Part shown: positions 9,455 to 20,237 of the stretch, one piece after another
How the letters are laid out: the number at the start of each line of letters is the position of its first letter
How positions within the stretch are numbered: the first letter of the stretch is position 1
Assembly: GCA_905178155.1 (NCBI GenBank)
Contig: CAJINV010000002.1
Coordinates: 7,737,650-7,801,649 of the forward strand
Direction of reading: 5' to 3'
Length of the DNA stretch: 64,000 nt
Source of the DNA: Amoebophrya sp. A120
Taxonomy: Eukaryota; Sar; Dinophyceae; Syndiniales; Amoebophryaceae
Position numbers and translations under genes: made by a program
Notes under the pieces: model-generated
Databases searched by the model: none
Seen by the model: only the letters and a program-made list of their open reading frames with translations
Told to the model about the DNA's origin: nothing

Positions 9455-11743
9455 TCACACTGTGATAGCGTTGACCTGTTCCTCCGACCAATTTGACGAC
9501 CCGCCCATATACTTCATGTAGAAATTACGCCAGAAGGACGACATACCTCCCAACAATTTGCTCCCGTGCCTGAAACAGAGGTCCTCGAGCGAATTCAGCA
9601 GCTCATCAATCTTCGGCTCCTTGACATAGCGCAACAACGAGATGTCCTCCTCCCCAGGTGCAAGCTCGGCCGAAGCAAACACCTCTGTCACATTGCTCCA
9701 CCGCACGTGGCAGGTGCCGTCGCAAATGCGGCCGTCTGCGGGAAAAAAATCGTCCCAGCACTCGTCGGGAAAGTAAAACGCACGGCCGTTCTTCGGGTCC
9801 TTCATGTGGTCGCACGGATTGGAAGTGTGCACGGTTTGGCCGCTGGAGGTTTCGACGATGCGGCAAATGGCACTCGCGTACCTTTCTAGCCGGTCCCGCT
9901 TCGCCACGCAGTCCGCGAAGTCGTCGCAGCCGAAGGTCCGCGTGGTCGTGGTGGTGGTGGTGGTGGGGCTGAACACCTGGTGTACATCGAGCTTCCTGCA
10001 CGCAATCACGGACACGCACGTCAGCCCGACGTTCCTCCAGTTCTTCTCGCCGTGCCGGCCAAGCCAGTGGTGGCCGGTCATGATCCGGTACGTTTTACCC
10101 TTCTGGAACACGGTCGCATTTTCGGGGGAGAAATTCCTTTCTCGAATAAAGTGCAAGTCCGACCCGAAGGGACCCTCGTCCTCGGAGTCGTGAGAGTGGT
10201 CCTCGTCCCCCTCGTCTGGTACCATGATCATGGAACGCACACGCTGGAGTTCATTCTGCTCCACCGCCGCCATCGCGTGGCCGAATTCCGTCGCTTCCCC
10301 GGGCACGGTCGCGAGTTGGCTGGCCGCGCGGTATTTTGTAGGGTCCGTATCCGCCGTTGCAGTAGTTCCCGCGTGTCGAACACTGTAGTCCTGCATTGCT
10401 TGTTTCGAGGCGGCGAAAGGCGCGACAGCGTTGTCGTCTTCGTCCAGCAGGAAAACACCAGACGGGATGGTGGTGCTGTTTTTAATGTTGGCGAACTCGT
10501 TACTACTAGAAGTAGTGATGGCTGATCCGCCCGCCCACATGTCTGGCGTGTCGCAGTGGTAGTAGTCGTCGTCCTCGTCCTGCATCTCCTCGTTTTTGCG
10601 GCAGATGAACTCGAACCCCCCGCTGCGGTAGCGTAGCGTGATTTGCGACACGTCGCCGAGCGACTCGGGAATCGTGAACTTCCCGGTCACGGTTTCGTAC
10701 GGCGGGCCGTAGCCGCCAAAGCAAACCGGCGCGGAGTAGGCGTCGATGAAATCTTCGGGGATTCGCTTCTTGGTCTTGAAGCCGTAGAGGTAGGGGTCCC
10801 GCTCCGGGTTGATGTCGTAGTACCAGTCGGGCCTTTTGTCCTCGTTCGTTTTCTCCGACTCCCCATGGATGATCACACCGGCCTCCAACCGGGGTTCTCC
10901 GTTGTTGCTGAAGTACCGAAATTTGTCCGCCCCGTACTTGCAGGGGTCGGGCAGGTCGAACGTGGGCATCCAGCGCAGGTCGGAGTCACGGGGAACGCCG
11001 TGGAAAAGCGCGTCGTCGTGACGCAGCCAGGGCTTTGCTTTTGGGGGGCTGTAGTTTCGATAAGCTGCGGGCACCGGCGGAAGTTCTGCGGGATTTTCGG
11101 GACTTGGTAGCCCGTTGGTGGAGGCAGCGCGACGAGTTAACTTCTCCTCCAGGTTTTCGTTTTCACCAATAGTGTGGTGGCTTTTCTGTAGGAAATTCGT
11201 GCTGTCTGCGGAGTAACGATTAAAATTTTTCGCCCGGTCAAGGTCATATGCTCGGCCTGCTCGTCCTTTTTGTTCAATAAAACTGCGTCGTGAGGATTCC
11301 GACCTTTCCAGATGAAAATTCAAAAATTCGTTCTTTTCCTTGATAACTACTTCTCGCGCTGCTGACAGCTTTGGCGGAACCCGTTGATGACCATGATCTG
11401 TCGCACGACTCTTGTTCGGCGTTTTAGCTTCGGCACGAGGACGCGCGTTAAGAACTGTGTCAGTCGCGAATTTCTCCGTATACGATCTGGCAGGTACTTT
11501 CCCTGCTTTCCGAGCGGCGTTCGCGAGGAAAGCGAAAGGCTGATGCGTCGAATCTTTTGTTTTGAGATACTGTCGTTCCAATCTTTTGCGTTGGCGAGGT
11601 CCACGGTCCCTGCTCCCATCTCCAAGCCTGCTCAAAACGACAGGGGAAAACCCTTGCACCACCACAAAAATCAAATACATTACCATAGCCGAGATACGGG
11701 AAGCTGCGGAAGGAGACGAAGAGTTTCCTACAATGGAAACCAT
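9455..11743 (-). CDS. Unknown, probably secreted or membrane-anchored protein
   Basis: A 762-residue protein from ATG at 11743. A hydrophobic stretch at about residues 19-36 (AMVMYLIFVVVQGFSPVV) looks like a signal peptide or anchor. A basic, polar region runs to about residue 220. After it comes a more ordered part with Trp, Tyr and Cys (PWLRHDDALFHGVPRDSDL, APVCFGGYGPPYETVTGKF, and HYHCDTP-like acidic patches), a run of Thr residues, and a Cys-rich segment (FGCDDFADCVAK, ICRIVET, NPCDHMKD, DECWDDFFPADGRICDGTC). The Thr run resembles the linkers in the neighbouring Cys-rich protein, so both may be extracellular. I do not recognise the family. Confidence 0.7.
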   Translation of the reverse strand: MVSIVGNSSSPSAASRISAMVMYLIFVVVQGFSPVVLSRLGDGSRDRGPRQRKRLERQYLKTKDSTHQPFAFLANAARKAGKVPARSYTEKFATDTVLNARPRAEAKTPNKSRATDHGHQRVPPKLSAAREVVIKEKNEFLNFHLERSESSRRSFIEQKGRAGRAYDLDRAKNFNRYSADSTNFLQKSHHTIGENENLEEKLTRRAASTNGLPSPENPAELPPVPAAYRNYSPPKAKPWLRHDDALFHGVPRDSDLRWMPTFDLPDPCKYGADKFRYFSNNGEPRLEAGVIIHGESEKTNEDKRPDWYYDINPERDPYLYGFKTKKRIPEDFIDAYSAPVCFGGYGPPYETVTGKFTIPESLGDVSQITLRYRSGGFEFICRKNEEMQDEDDDYYHCDTPDMWAGGSAITTSSSNEFANIKNSTTIPSGVFLLDEDDNAVAPFAASKQAMQDYSVRHAGTTATADTDPTKYRAASQLATVPGEATEFGHAMAAVEQNELQRVRSMIMVPDEGDEDHSHDSEDEGPFGSDLHFIRERNFSPENATVFQKGKTYRIMTGHHWLGRHGEKNWRNVGLTCVSVIACRKLDVHQVFSPTTTTTTTTRTFGCDDFADCVAKRDRLERYASAICRIVETSSGQTVHTSNPCDHMKDPKNGRAFYFPDECWDDFFPADGRICDGTCHVRWSNVTEVFASAELAPGEEDISLLRYVKEPKIDELLNSLEDLCFRHGSKLLGGMSSFWRNFYMKYMGGSSNWSEEQVNAITV

Positions 11744-12612
11744 CGCTTTTTTTTGCGCAAAACAGGAAAGGCGAGGAACAAAAATTCAGCGTCTTTTACG
11801 GCAATATACAGGGTGTAATTGAGATTATCTTTATGGAAGCACAACTGCTAAAGATAAAGAGAGTTCTCGCCGTTCCAACACTTTTTTTACCAAGCAGAAA
11901 GGTGTTTGAGCCTGGAACTCCTTACCAGGGAGGTGGAAGAACCTGTTCGCTAGTTTCCCAATATTCAACTTCAAACACGGAAAATCACACGAAAAACCAA
12001 GATTCGAAACTACGAAAAGGTAAGCCGGTCACGAAACCAACAAATCACAGTATGCATTTCCAAGATTACGTCTGACATTGCACGAAAAAAAATGAACTTC
12101 TGCACGCAAAGATGACGACGAAGACGTTGAACGAAAGGCCTACCCAAATGCGCTGGACGAGTTTGAGTCGAAAGTTTGTAAAGATCTGACGATGTTTCGA
12201 AGCAGATGCGTCTGGGACTTTTTTGTTCACTAAACCATGAAGCACGAAAAAAGCGTCAGCACAGTGCGATTTTAGCCTTACGGCACGAGCAGAGCGATCC
12301 GATGATAATGCGCGGGGTATGAATCTTGCCTTTAAACGACGAAGAACGCGGTTCCTAGTGGAAGAGCACCAAAGACAAAGTGCTGAGCCCTGAGCGAACG
12401 ATCATGCAGCGCAGTTTTGTGAATTCTCGTAAGTAACGAAACTCATGTGCATATGATCCGCGTGGGGGGTGGCGTTTGCGTCAAGAATTAGAACTCCATG
12501 TTCGTGTACTTCCATGGCGCCGCAGGCAAAACAGCTGTTTCTGACTGTACCGCAGTAAGTAATTTAAATCTGTGGATGTCGCGCTCGCGTAGTTGCTTAT
12601 TAAAGAGTACTA
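11744..12612. other. Intergenic region
   Basis: No frame with protein-like composition on either strand and no repeat that I can see. Confidence 0.4.
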
Positions 12613-15375
12613 CTATTCTGGCCATCTAAACATCAATTCCCTACCCGCTAGCAAGCAAAATGGCACTAGCGGCGCCGCTAGGACAAGGGCCAGCGTCCAC
12701 TTGTTGGAAGTTTGAGAGACTTTGGATTTTGTGCCATTTGCACTGCTCTTTTTCCCACGCGACGAAGTGCCCCCTCCGTCGGTTGACAAGTAAACGTAAA
12801 AGCAGTACTGCAGGATTCCGATGTAAAGGATATCGATCAGAACTGCCGTCACAAACCAGCTCACCAGAAGGTACAGGGAGAAAGCGCATACTAGAAAAAG
12901 CAAAGGCCGGAGCACGTAGAGTACAAATTGCGCAAACAAAACGTCCTCGGCACGTCGGTTCTTTTTCCGTCTGTTCTGCGGGGCAGAAGGTGCAGGCGGC
13001 TTTTTCGTCGTCGTGCCACCTCCATTGATAATTGCCTGCAGCGGTTTTGCTGGCAAGTAATGCTCAGTCAAGCGGGATAGTAGGCTCAGGTTGTTCGTCG
13101 TTTCTATTACGAATTCGTCATGTAACGTGGTGGAAGCTGATGTTGCAGGTCGCGGGAATTGGCTCCCGTCTGGTGGGCCTGACGAAGGATCTTCCACTGG
13201 TGTGGGCATCGTCGCTGTTTTTGTAGCCAGGGTCGTGCTTGCTGCGCCCCTGTTCCTTGTGGTCACATCCTTTACAAAAAAGTCGACCACTGACTCTGGG
13301 CAGTGGTTGTTGATTCCGTAACAGAGAAAGACCGACAGCACGCCGTGGAGGGCCATGCGAGAGAGAAAAATTTTGTTCTTCCGATGAATCTTGTCCCGGT
13401 CGCCTGGTGCGGACGACCGTTTCCTACTTGTCGGAGCAGGACCCCTCGATGACGTTGCTGTGCCTTCATCATCTGCACCAAAGAGGTACAGGTTGGTCGC
13501 CAAGTTGTCCAGTGCTCCTGGCCGGTTTGCGAGCATTTGGCTGATTCTGGCACAAAGGTGTGCTGGACCAGACTGCTGATTGCTCTGATTCGTCGAGGCG
13601 GGAGACAGGCCGCTATTGATGTTCCCACCTGTAGTTGTACAACTCTCGCTCAAAATTCTGGTCAGCTTCGCCACCGTGGTCCGCTGAATCCTCTCCTGTC
13701 GCGCGGCGCGGGCGAGCTCGCACTGGACATTCGCAACGGCAGCAACAGCTGTGTTTGCCGATGTCGTCGCTTGCAGTGTTTTAGCGGAGTCGCTTGCTTG
13801 GCCCTCTTGTTCGTCGTGCGAAACGTTCATACTGTTCGCGTCCCCAGTAAGCACCTGCCGTCTTGCCTCGCGCGCGCTCGCGAAATTCACTTGGACCGGC
13901 TTCACGCGTAACCCCAACACTCGCTTCAGCAGCAATCGCACGAACAAGTCCCGCCACAGAAGCAGTTTCACGTCGGCGTGACAAGTCGGGTCGGTATCCG
14001 TGAACAGCTGGATCAAACCGCAGAGCAACCGGTCGAGCTGCAAAAAGACAGCAGCACTCTTCGCGAAACTGGCGGTAGCAGCAAGAAGCGTCGCGACGGC
14101 CATTGGAGAAGCCTGCAGCAGCGGCAAAGCTCTCCTACTTAGAGCTTTTTCCGCAGCAGGTTGCGCCGTTGCAGTTTCTCTTGACGCAACTGCGAGACTA
14201 GTTCTTTTCCGAACAATTTTTCTTCGAAGCTTCTCGCGCTGCCGCAGAGCAGCGTCGTCGACAAGGTCGCGTTGCCGCCTCACTTCGTTCACTATGCTCC
14301 TCCCGAAACTCGTGTCAACTCGCAGCATCTCCTTGCACAGCGAGCAAAAGGGCAGCGTGAGCCGCGCCATTGCGAAAGCGCAGGCAAAACAGAAAGGCCC
14401 GTGAAGGCACGAGGGTGTTGGCCTATTTGTATGTGCGTCTGCAGCTTTTGTGTCGGATATATCGGAATCTGCCTCACCACCACCTACGAAAGATCCTCGT
14501 CTTGGTTCCTGCACTACCGGGTCACCAAAATACATGTTCCGCGCCACGTACCCGTGGTTGCTCCAAGCGCGCCGACGATCTGTTATATCGAGGTTTCCAG
14601 CAGATGACGGCACAACACCTGCTGAAACCTGGTCAGTCTCATCACCAGAACGAGGCGCGCTTATCTCAGAAGACAAATCAAATGAGCGCACTCTCCGGAC
14701 CTTGAGCACCTCAGAAAGTAGACTTTCATCGTCCTCGTCGTCGCCCACGCTAAAGAAAAAATCTTCGTCGTCGCTGTCTGTCGCCAGGAGAATCCGTTGT
14801 CGCCTTACTTGCTCCGCGATTTGCTTCTTCCTCGCCGCCCTTGGTGATAGATCAACATCATCTGCGTCGCCTACAACTTTATCACTTTTCCCCCCCTTGC
14901 TCCCTGAACAACTTCCGCTTCCTTCAACATCTGGCTCCAGTTCTACGCCAAATCTGTAGCAGCACCGGCTGCAGGTAAAATTGACCTCCTCCTTTTTCGT
15001 AGGCCTCAGCTCCTGCATGCCCACTGCTAAAAGCCGTGTGGCGCGCGCTCTCTCGTCTTCGAGGATTTTCCTTCTGCTGTACTTGCTGGTGGGCGGTTGC
15101 GCGGTCCCTGCCGACGAAGAAGCCGAGGACGCGGAGGAGGCGCCAGTCGTCCTGGACGTCGCTAGTGTCGTGGTATTGTCAACGGCGTCGGAGGCGGCGG
15201 TGGTTGCCGCTATTGATGCGGTGGCACTCTCCACCAGAGGCTCAACATTTTCAAGTCGCGGTTCTTCTGTCTCCACGATATTGTCGTCCTCTTCCTCCTC
15301 CTCCTCGTCGCTGGAAAGAACTGGCGGAGTTTCACACTCCGAAAAGAGCTCAAACTCATCCGGCACAAAGAACAT
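12613..15375 (-). CDS. Membrane protein with a split RING-like zinc finger
   Basis: 920 residues from ATG at 15375. The acidic, Ser/Ala-rich N-terminus is followed by TCSRCCYRFG (about residue 137), then roughly 180 polar residues, then CLHGPFCFACAF and LPFCSLC (about residues 325-345). The Cys/His order (CxxC, then CxH, CxxC, CxxC) is that of a RING-type finger with a long insertion between the first and second pairs. A helical, basic middle follows. The C-terminus (about residues 800-915) has three or four hydrophobic segments, including FVLYVLRPLLFLVCAFSLYL, WFVTAVLIDILYIGIL and TLALVLAAPLVPFCLLAG. A membrane-bound ubiquitin ligase is plausible but inferred; spacing between the metal ligands is unusual. 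Confidence 0.65.
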   Translation of the reverse strand: MFFVPDEFELFSECETPPVLSSDEEEEEEDDNIVETEEPRLENVEPLVESATASIAATTAASDAVDNTTTLATSRTTGASSASSASSSAGTAQPPTSKYSRRKILEDERARATRLLAVGMQELRPTKKEEVNFTCSRCCYRFGVELEPDVEGSGSCSGSKGGKSDKVVGDADDVDLSPRAARKKQIAEQVRRQRILLATDSDDEDFFFSVGDDEDDESLLSEVLKVRRVRSFDLSSEISAPRSGDETDQVSAGVVPSSAGNLDITDRRRAWSNHGYVARNMYFGDPVVQEPRRGSFVGGGEADSDISDTKAADAHTNRPTPSCLHGPFCFACAFAMARLTLPFCSLCKEMLRVDTSFGRSIVNEVRRQRDLVDDAALRQREKLRRKIVRKRTSLAVASRETATAQPAAEKALSRRALPLLQASPMAVATLLAATASFAKSAAVFLQLDRLLCGLIQLFTDTDPTCHADVKLLLWRDLFVRLLLKRVLGLRVKPVQVNFASAREARRQVLTGDANSMNVSHDEQEGQASDSAKTLQATTSANTAVAAVANVQCELARAARQERIQRTTVAKLTRILSESCTTTGGNINSGLSPASTNQSNQQSGPAHLCARISQMLANRPGALDNLATNLYLFGADDEGTATSSRGPAPTSRKRSSAPGDRDKIHRKNKIFLSRMALHGVLSVFLCYGINNHCPESVVDFFVKDVTTRNRGAASTTLATKTATMPTPVEDPSSGPPDGSQFPRPATSASTTLHDEFVIETTNNLSLLSRLTEHYLPAKPLQAIINGGGTTTKKPPAPSAPQNRRKKNRRAEDVLFAQFVLYVLRPLLFLVCAFSLYLLVSWFVTAVLIDILYIGILQYCFYVYLSTDGGGTSSRGKKSSANGTKSKVSQTSNKWTLALVLAAPLVPFCLLAGRELMFRWPE

Positions 15376-15542
15376 CTTCTCCTCGCAGTTTTACGCGTTA
15401 GTTGCGTTGCTCGATTACGATTCAACCTCACGCTGCGGTCGTTATATTTCCGCACTGGATGTAGAGCGAGGAACCCGGGGGCGGTAAGAGGTGAAGTTCT
15501 ATATGCACCTCCTGCTTAATGGTTTGTCGTACTTTACTCAGG

Positions 15543-15848
15543 CTAAGTAGTCATCTCCCCCGGGCGCTTCCGGCAATTGCGGATCCATTCGTCGACGAGT
15601 TTTTGCAACACACCCTCACATCCAGGCGTTACCAGCAAATAATCTTTCCGTGAGCCGTCGACGATGTACTCACTGCTGAGGTTGCGCTTCAGGTAGATCA
15701 GGGTGGGGAGGTCGGTCTGAACCATGATGGCTTCCACTTCGTCGATGCCCGGACCGATGGGCGCGCTTTGGTGTGGGTTCTGCCGCTTCAACGAAGTCTG
15801 CGGGTTCAGGAGCGCGCCAGGAGGATCTTGGTGGTGGAACCCAGACAT
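15543..15848 (-). CDS. Small conserved-looking orphan protein, 101 residues
   Basis: Compact frame from ATG at 15848 (MSGFHHQDPPGALLNPQTSL) to a stop at 15543, between two larger genes on the same strand. The C-terminal half (LPTLIYLKRNLSSEYIVDGS, LLVTPGCEGVLQKLVDEWIR) has globular, helix-compatible composition without low complexity. No signal peptide or membrane segment. I do not recognise it. Confidence 0.5.
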   Translation of the reverse strand: MSGFHHQDPPGALLNPQTSLKRQNPHQSAPIGPGIDEVEAIMVQTDLPTLIYLKRNLSSEYIVDGSRKDYLLVTPGCEGVLQKLVDEWIRNCRKRPGEMTT

Positions 15849-16530
15849 TTATTCCGCTTTCAAAATTCGACGACGAGGGGCAGACAATTTCAAAATTTTC
15901 GCCAGTAGAGGTGCGCGGCTAGATTGTGGGTATGTATTATGCAGCACGTCCACGTACGAAAAGACTATTTGTGTATAATAAATTCGAAAGTGAAAAAATC
16001 AGTAAATCAGATCCGGCTTGTGTAGAACCAGTAGAGCCAAATTGCGTGAGTGTCCACGTAGATCTGCAGAAAGTAGAAAAAACGGCACCGTCGCTGGTAG
16101 AAGAAATTTAAAGTGAAATAGACCGTCAAAAATCAATCGAAGAAAAAAGCGCCCAGAGCGCGCTCTTGCATAGAATGGTGGATCGATGGCGCATCTGGTC
16201 GTGATCCATCCTTAATCACAAAAACGCGACCTGCTCATGTCATTTTTCGACAAGTAAAAAGCAGACGCTTCATCTTCGGGTTAACATTCTCGTAGGATGT
16301 CGGGCTACTCCTGCGTTCGCCTTTATCAAACCGGTGTCTTTATGTGTCGGTCCATGTAAGTAGTCCACCTCTTTCATATGCGTTCGCATTCTTATGCTCT
16401 TTAGATATGTTTCACAGCTCTTCCTCCTGCCCCTGCCCGGAGGACGTTTTCTTCACTCGTCCGTCTTTTCTCGCCGTCGCCACTGACCCTGTCACACGAC
16501 CACCCGCAGTTTGTTGACCGGTGGTAGCTA
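15849..16530. other. Spacer between the small orphan and glucosidase I
   Basis: AT-rich. One short plus-strand frame (15932-16111, 59 codons) has protein-like composition but opposite orientation and different codon use. The glucosidase frame can continue to 16412 under an alternative splice. Confidence 0.3.
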
Positions 16531-19500
16531 TCAAGCCCTTGTTCCCTGTGTAATGCTCCGTATCCTGTGCAAAAGTATCGTACTCGTACTAATTGCAGAT
16601 ATGCATGACAAATGAAATCCAATTTTCTACCTGAAATAGCATGACAAATTGCATTTTTGTTCTTGGAAAAATTTGTAATGCAATTTATACTAATACGATA
16701 GTTTTGCAATGCATACTCCGGGTCCTGCAGCAACACGTAGGCAACTGCGGTCCACCCAGTGAACGGGATCGCCCCAGTGCCCTCGCCGGTGATCGGATCG
16801 TAGTTTTCGTGGAAATTTCCGGACTTTTCAAAGTTCCTCTCGATATTTTTCAGGAAATTTGTTCGCAGCGTAGCCCCGGCGTCCGGCGATTTCCCGTCGG
16901 AATTGAAAAGGTCAAAATGACTGCGTGTGGAGGTGCTGGGCCTCGTCGTGTTTGCTTGTTCCTCTCCAGGTTCTTTCGAGGAAAAGGAGCTGCTTTTGAG
17001 GATCGTGAGCAGATTCAGGTTGGCCCAAATTTTCCCGCGCCAGTAATTCTCCCCCTTGCCCGCCAGCGCGTCAGACTTGGCCAACGATCGGATTCCGTAC
17101 TTGGTCACGAGCTCGGCCTTTACTTTCTTCCCGACCGCCCCACTAGTCTTTTCGATCATCTGACGACTGAAAGGCGAGGAGAGGGCACTACTTTGATGTT
17201 CCTCGTTTATTCCGGAACTATCATCAGCTTCCCCGCCGAAAACAACCTCGGGGAACATAAACGGCAGTAGATTCACGTAGCCGAAGTGCGGACTGTGAAT
17301 TTTCTTGAGATTGTCCTTGTACTCTTTCCTCTTTTCCAAAGGCTTCTCGTACTTCACGCACTGCGGACAGTTGCAGTAGTCGGGACTGGCGCCGCACCAG
17401 CCGGACGGGCTGCAACACTCGCCCACCGGGCACTCCACCCCCGCTCGGGGGTTGCACTGCCCATTTCCATTCAGCCACGGCGGGGTCGTGATCGGCCGAT
17501 TCTTCTTGTCGTGCGGCTGCTTCCCGACGAAATCGGCGAATAGGTGCGATTTTTCATCGAAGTGGTTGTTTTTCAAAGCAGAGCGAAGGTACTGCAGCAT
17601 CAGGTCGTAGTCCAAGGGTCCTCCCGGTGCTATTACTACATCGTCAGCAGTTCTACTGGCGCTGGGACTTCTGGCAACGCCGCTGACTCTATTATTTCGT
17701 GGGCAGAAAGACTGCCAACTATTTCTTCCATCAGGAGCTGCATCCTCCGCCACTTGGATTTGCACATGGCCTGTGACAGCATCAGCAGTCGCGCTCAGCA
17801 AACCGCAGATCTCGCGCATGCTGTAGACGAGCACCATGAACCAGAGGTGGTTGTCCAGGTGGCACTCGTCGTTTTTGTTCACAAACATGCCCCGGGGGTA
17901 GTCGTCCAAGCCGGAAGACAAAACGTGTTTCTCATCCTTCCGGTCCTTCCAGCGGTAGCAGGTGAATTCGTCAATTTTGAAGGTCTTCTCCATAACGCGG
18001 GTGTCTTTTACGAGAGAAAACGGGTTGGTCGTGAGCAAGTACTGCAGAACGTTCGTCAGAGACGCCTCTCCGTCGTTCGGCAGCTGCTGGTTTCGGGGGA
18101 TTTTTGAAACGTTCTCCTGCGTCAAGTGCCACTGCTCGAGCCACTTCGCAATGTGCGGGGTGATTCTGCGGAGGAACAGGATGAACTGTTTCTGGGTGAA
18201 AGGCAATTCTGATTTTGCTTCGTCTTTCTTTTTCTGCTCCGGCTCTGGGGGATGCCCATTCAAAGTTTCGCCCTTCAAGATTGTCTTCTCCCGCTTGAAT
18301 TTTTGCAGCAGTCTCAAGACGCCCAACAGCAACGTCGGCGGGTTCATCACGCCGTATTCTTGCCCCAGAAACTGCTCCGGCACGAAGGATTCGCTTTCCT
18401 TCCCGAGCGGGATTTCCCGCGGGATCCAGCCGCTCTTCGGGTCCTGCAGGGAAAACCAACTGAAAACAATCTCGTAAAACAGCTCCACGTCCCACTCGAG
18501 GAACACGAGTAAGTGGAACCCCTCGTCCCACAGGAACCCCCGCGGGAACATCGCGCGTGCCGGAGTGCCGGTCTTAAGATGAAAAATGTCCTTCGTTCGG
18601 TACTTCTTCCCCTCGGCGTCTTTGAGGAGAAGATTGCCGGCGAACTGTCCAATGCCGCCCAGCAAACTGGCGACTGCGGACTCCAGGGTGTGTTGATTCT
18701 TGCTTCTACTAGTAGACGTTTCTGCGGCAGCTCTTTTCCCAAAGGTATTCGCGACTTTGGTGGAAAATTTTTCCTCCTCGGCCGCAAGCAATTTTTCAGT
18801 GGATAGCTGTTGTACTCCCCCAGACGAAACGGAAGTAGCGTCCGACGTCGATGTTCCTGTTTCTGACTGTATTTCAAAGCTCTGACGTGGATAATTTTTC
18901 TCGCCACCGGCACCGCTCGATGTTGTGTTCGCGGAAAAATTCAGAGGGATCCGCAGCGCAATCCAGGAGGCAGAGAGTCCGTCTTCGAGTTGGTCTTTTG
19001 CGTCAGGCTGCTTTCCGCCGTTCCTCTTCTGCTCTGCCTTTTTTCTCTTCTTGCAATCTTTCCAGACGTTCGGAAAGTCGAAATACAAACTCTTCGTTGC
19101 CTTCGTATCATCTCCGGACTGTATGGCGCAAACTTCCTTTTGCTTGTTCGCTTCTGCCGATGTGACGGAAAAGACACTCTGCGGAACTTTCGTACTATCG
19201 TTGCCTCCCGTACCTTCGGCAGAGAGGGCAAACACCTCATCATCTGCACGCTCCGTGGCCGGAAGGGGTGCTGCACTTTCAGTTTTCTTGTCATCAGCAT
19301 CACGATCATCTCCTTTCTTCACATGAAACGCCACAGTTTCATTCGTGGTTTGCCCATCCCCGGTGGTGCTGTACCAATAAAAAAACACATCGGATAAGGC
19401 TCCCGCTGCTGAGTTTTTGCTCTTCTTGGAAGTACTAGACTTTTTCCCCGCCGCAACTCCACCATCTGCACTTATATCCCAAACGTCTACTACCACTCGG

Positions 19501-20237
19501 AAGCTTGGCTGGCCCTGATTTCTGTTCGAAACACCCGAGACAAACCGAATCTTGAATTCCAGCTGCAGAGCCGTGTCGAAAATCACCTGCTCTCCGTAGT
19601 TGGCCCCGTTGTGCTTGGTCCAGCGAAATTGAACCTCCGAATAAGGAGCCGAGACTGTGTGGTGGCGGTACAGCATGTTTTTCTCCTTTTCCGACTTCTT
19701 GCCGCGCCAGGCGAGGCCAAAGTGCAAAATGGATGCGGTGGTGGGGAGCATGGACGTTGTGCCAGAGGACCCAGCAGATGCAGACGTAGACTCTTCTCCT
19801 CTATAAAAATTTTCTACCGCAGCATCAGGTTCATTCGCTGTTGACGCGGATCCACCACCAGTTCCCGATTGTGACAACGCCAGTGAAAAGTAAGTTCCTG
19901 GCCGCGTTGTTTGCCACGAAGCCTGAGAGGCACGGTACTCGGCGGAAAATGGAAATTCCACTGTTTTCCTCGTCGCAGCCCCAGAAGAAAGTGACGGAAA
20001 CACTGGCTCCGTCGCGGTTCGCTGAATTGCTGGCCTCGTGGTCGCTGTGTGCTGGCCGAAAACATTGCTCCCGGTTTCCGGTGAAAAGAGCCCGAAACCA
20101 CCAAACAATGCGGTGCCATGAAGTAGCAAAGAGAAGCTCATCGTGCACGCAAGCACGATGGTAAAAATTCGGCTCGCATTGACTGCGGGGCTGCTAGGCC
20201 TGCCAAAATGCAGCCAAGCGAGAATGGACTCCAGCAT
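16531..20237 (-). CDS. MOGS: Mannosyl-oligosaccharide glucosidase (ER glucosidase I, GH63)
   Basis: Removes the outermost glucose from Glc3Man9GlcNAc2 on new glycoproteins in the ER lumen. ATG at 20237 is chosen because the codon at 20252 is GTG with an in-frame stop just upstream. Residues ~28-50 form a type II membrane anchor. GH63 blocks are clear: RGFLWDEGFHLLVFLEWD (~565), GWIPREIPLG and EYGVMNPPTLLLGVL (~605-630), CYRWKDRKDEKHVLSSGLDD (~755), YFGYVNLLPF-like SPHFGYVNLLPFMFP (~990), GENYWRGKIWANLNLL (~1066) and ENYDPITGEGTGAIPFTGW (~1152). An eight-Cys hevein-like module is inserted near residues 930-970. The protein is about 1,190 residues against roughly 830 in animals and yeast; the excess is low-complexity insertion near the N-terminus plus the Cys module. 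The last exon is cut by an introner. If one TTGCA repeat is kept, the chain ends EYALHRIRSITQGTRA with its stop at 16531. Removing both repeats gives a longer tail ending at 16412. Confidence 0.9.
16568..16709 (-). mobile_element. Introner element in glucosidase I
   Basis: A 142-bp segment placed 10 codons after the last conserved GH63 block. Both ends carry TTGCA as a direct repeat. Inside it the ends are inverted: AAACTATCGTATTAGTA on the coding strand against AAAGTATCGTACTCGTA from the other end. The splice ends are not GT-AG. It holds two copies of GCATGACAAAT (16603-16613 and 16639-16649). Keeping one TTGCA means a 137-nt intron. The frame also reads through the whole element without a stop, so splicing is inferred by analogy with the other introners here. 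Confidence 0.75.
17330..17475 (-). other. Hevein-like (CBM18-type) module inside glucosidase I
   Basis: The coding strand reads GQCNPRAGVECPVGECCSPS then GWCGASPDYCNCPQCVKY: eight cysteines in the order C-x7-C-x4-CC-x5-C-x6-C-x1-C-x2-C, close to chitin-binding type 1 (hevein) domains, including the SxxGWCG...DYC aromatic site. It lies between two catalytic-domain blocks, not at an end. Confidence 0.7.
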
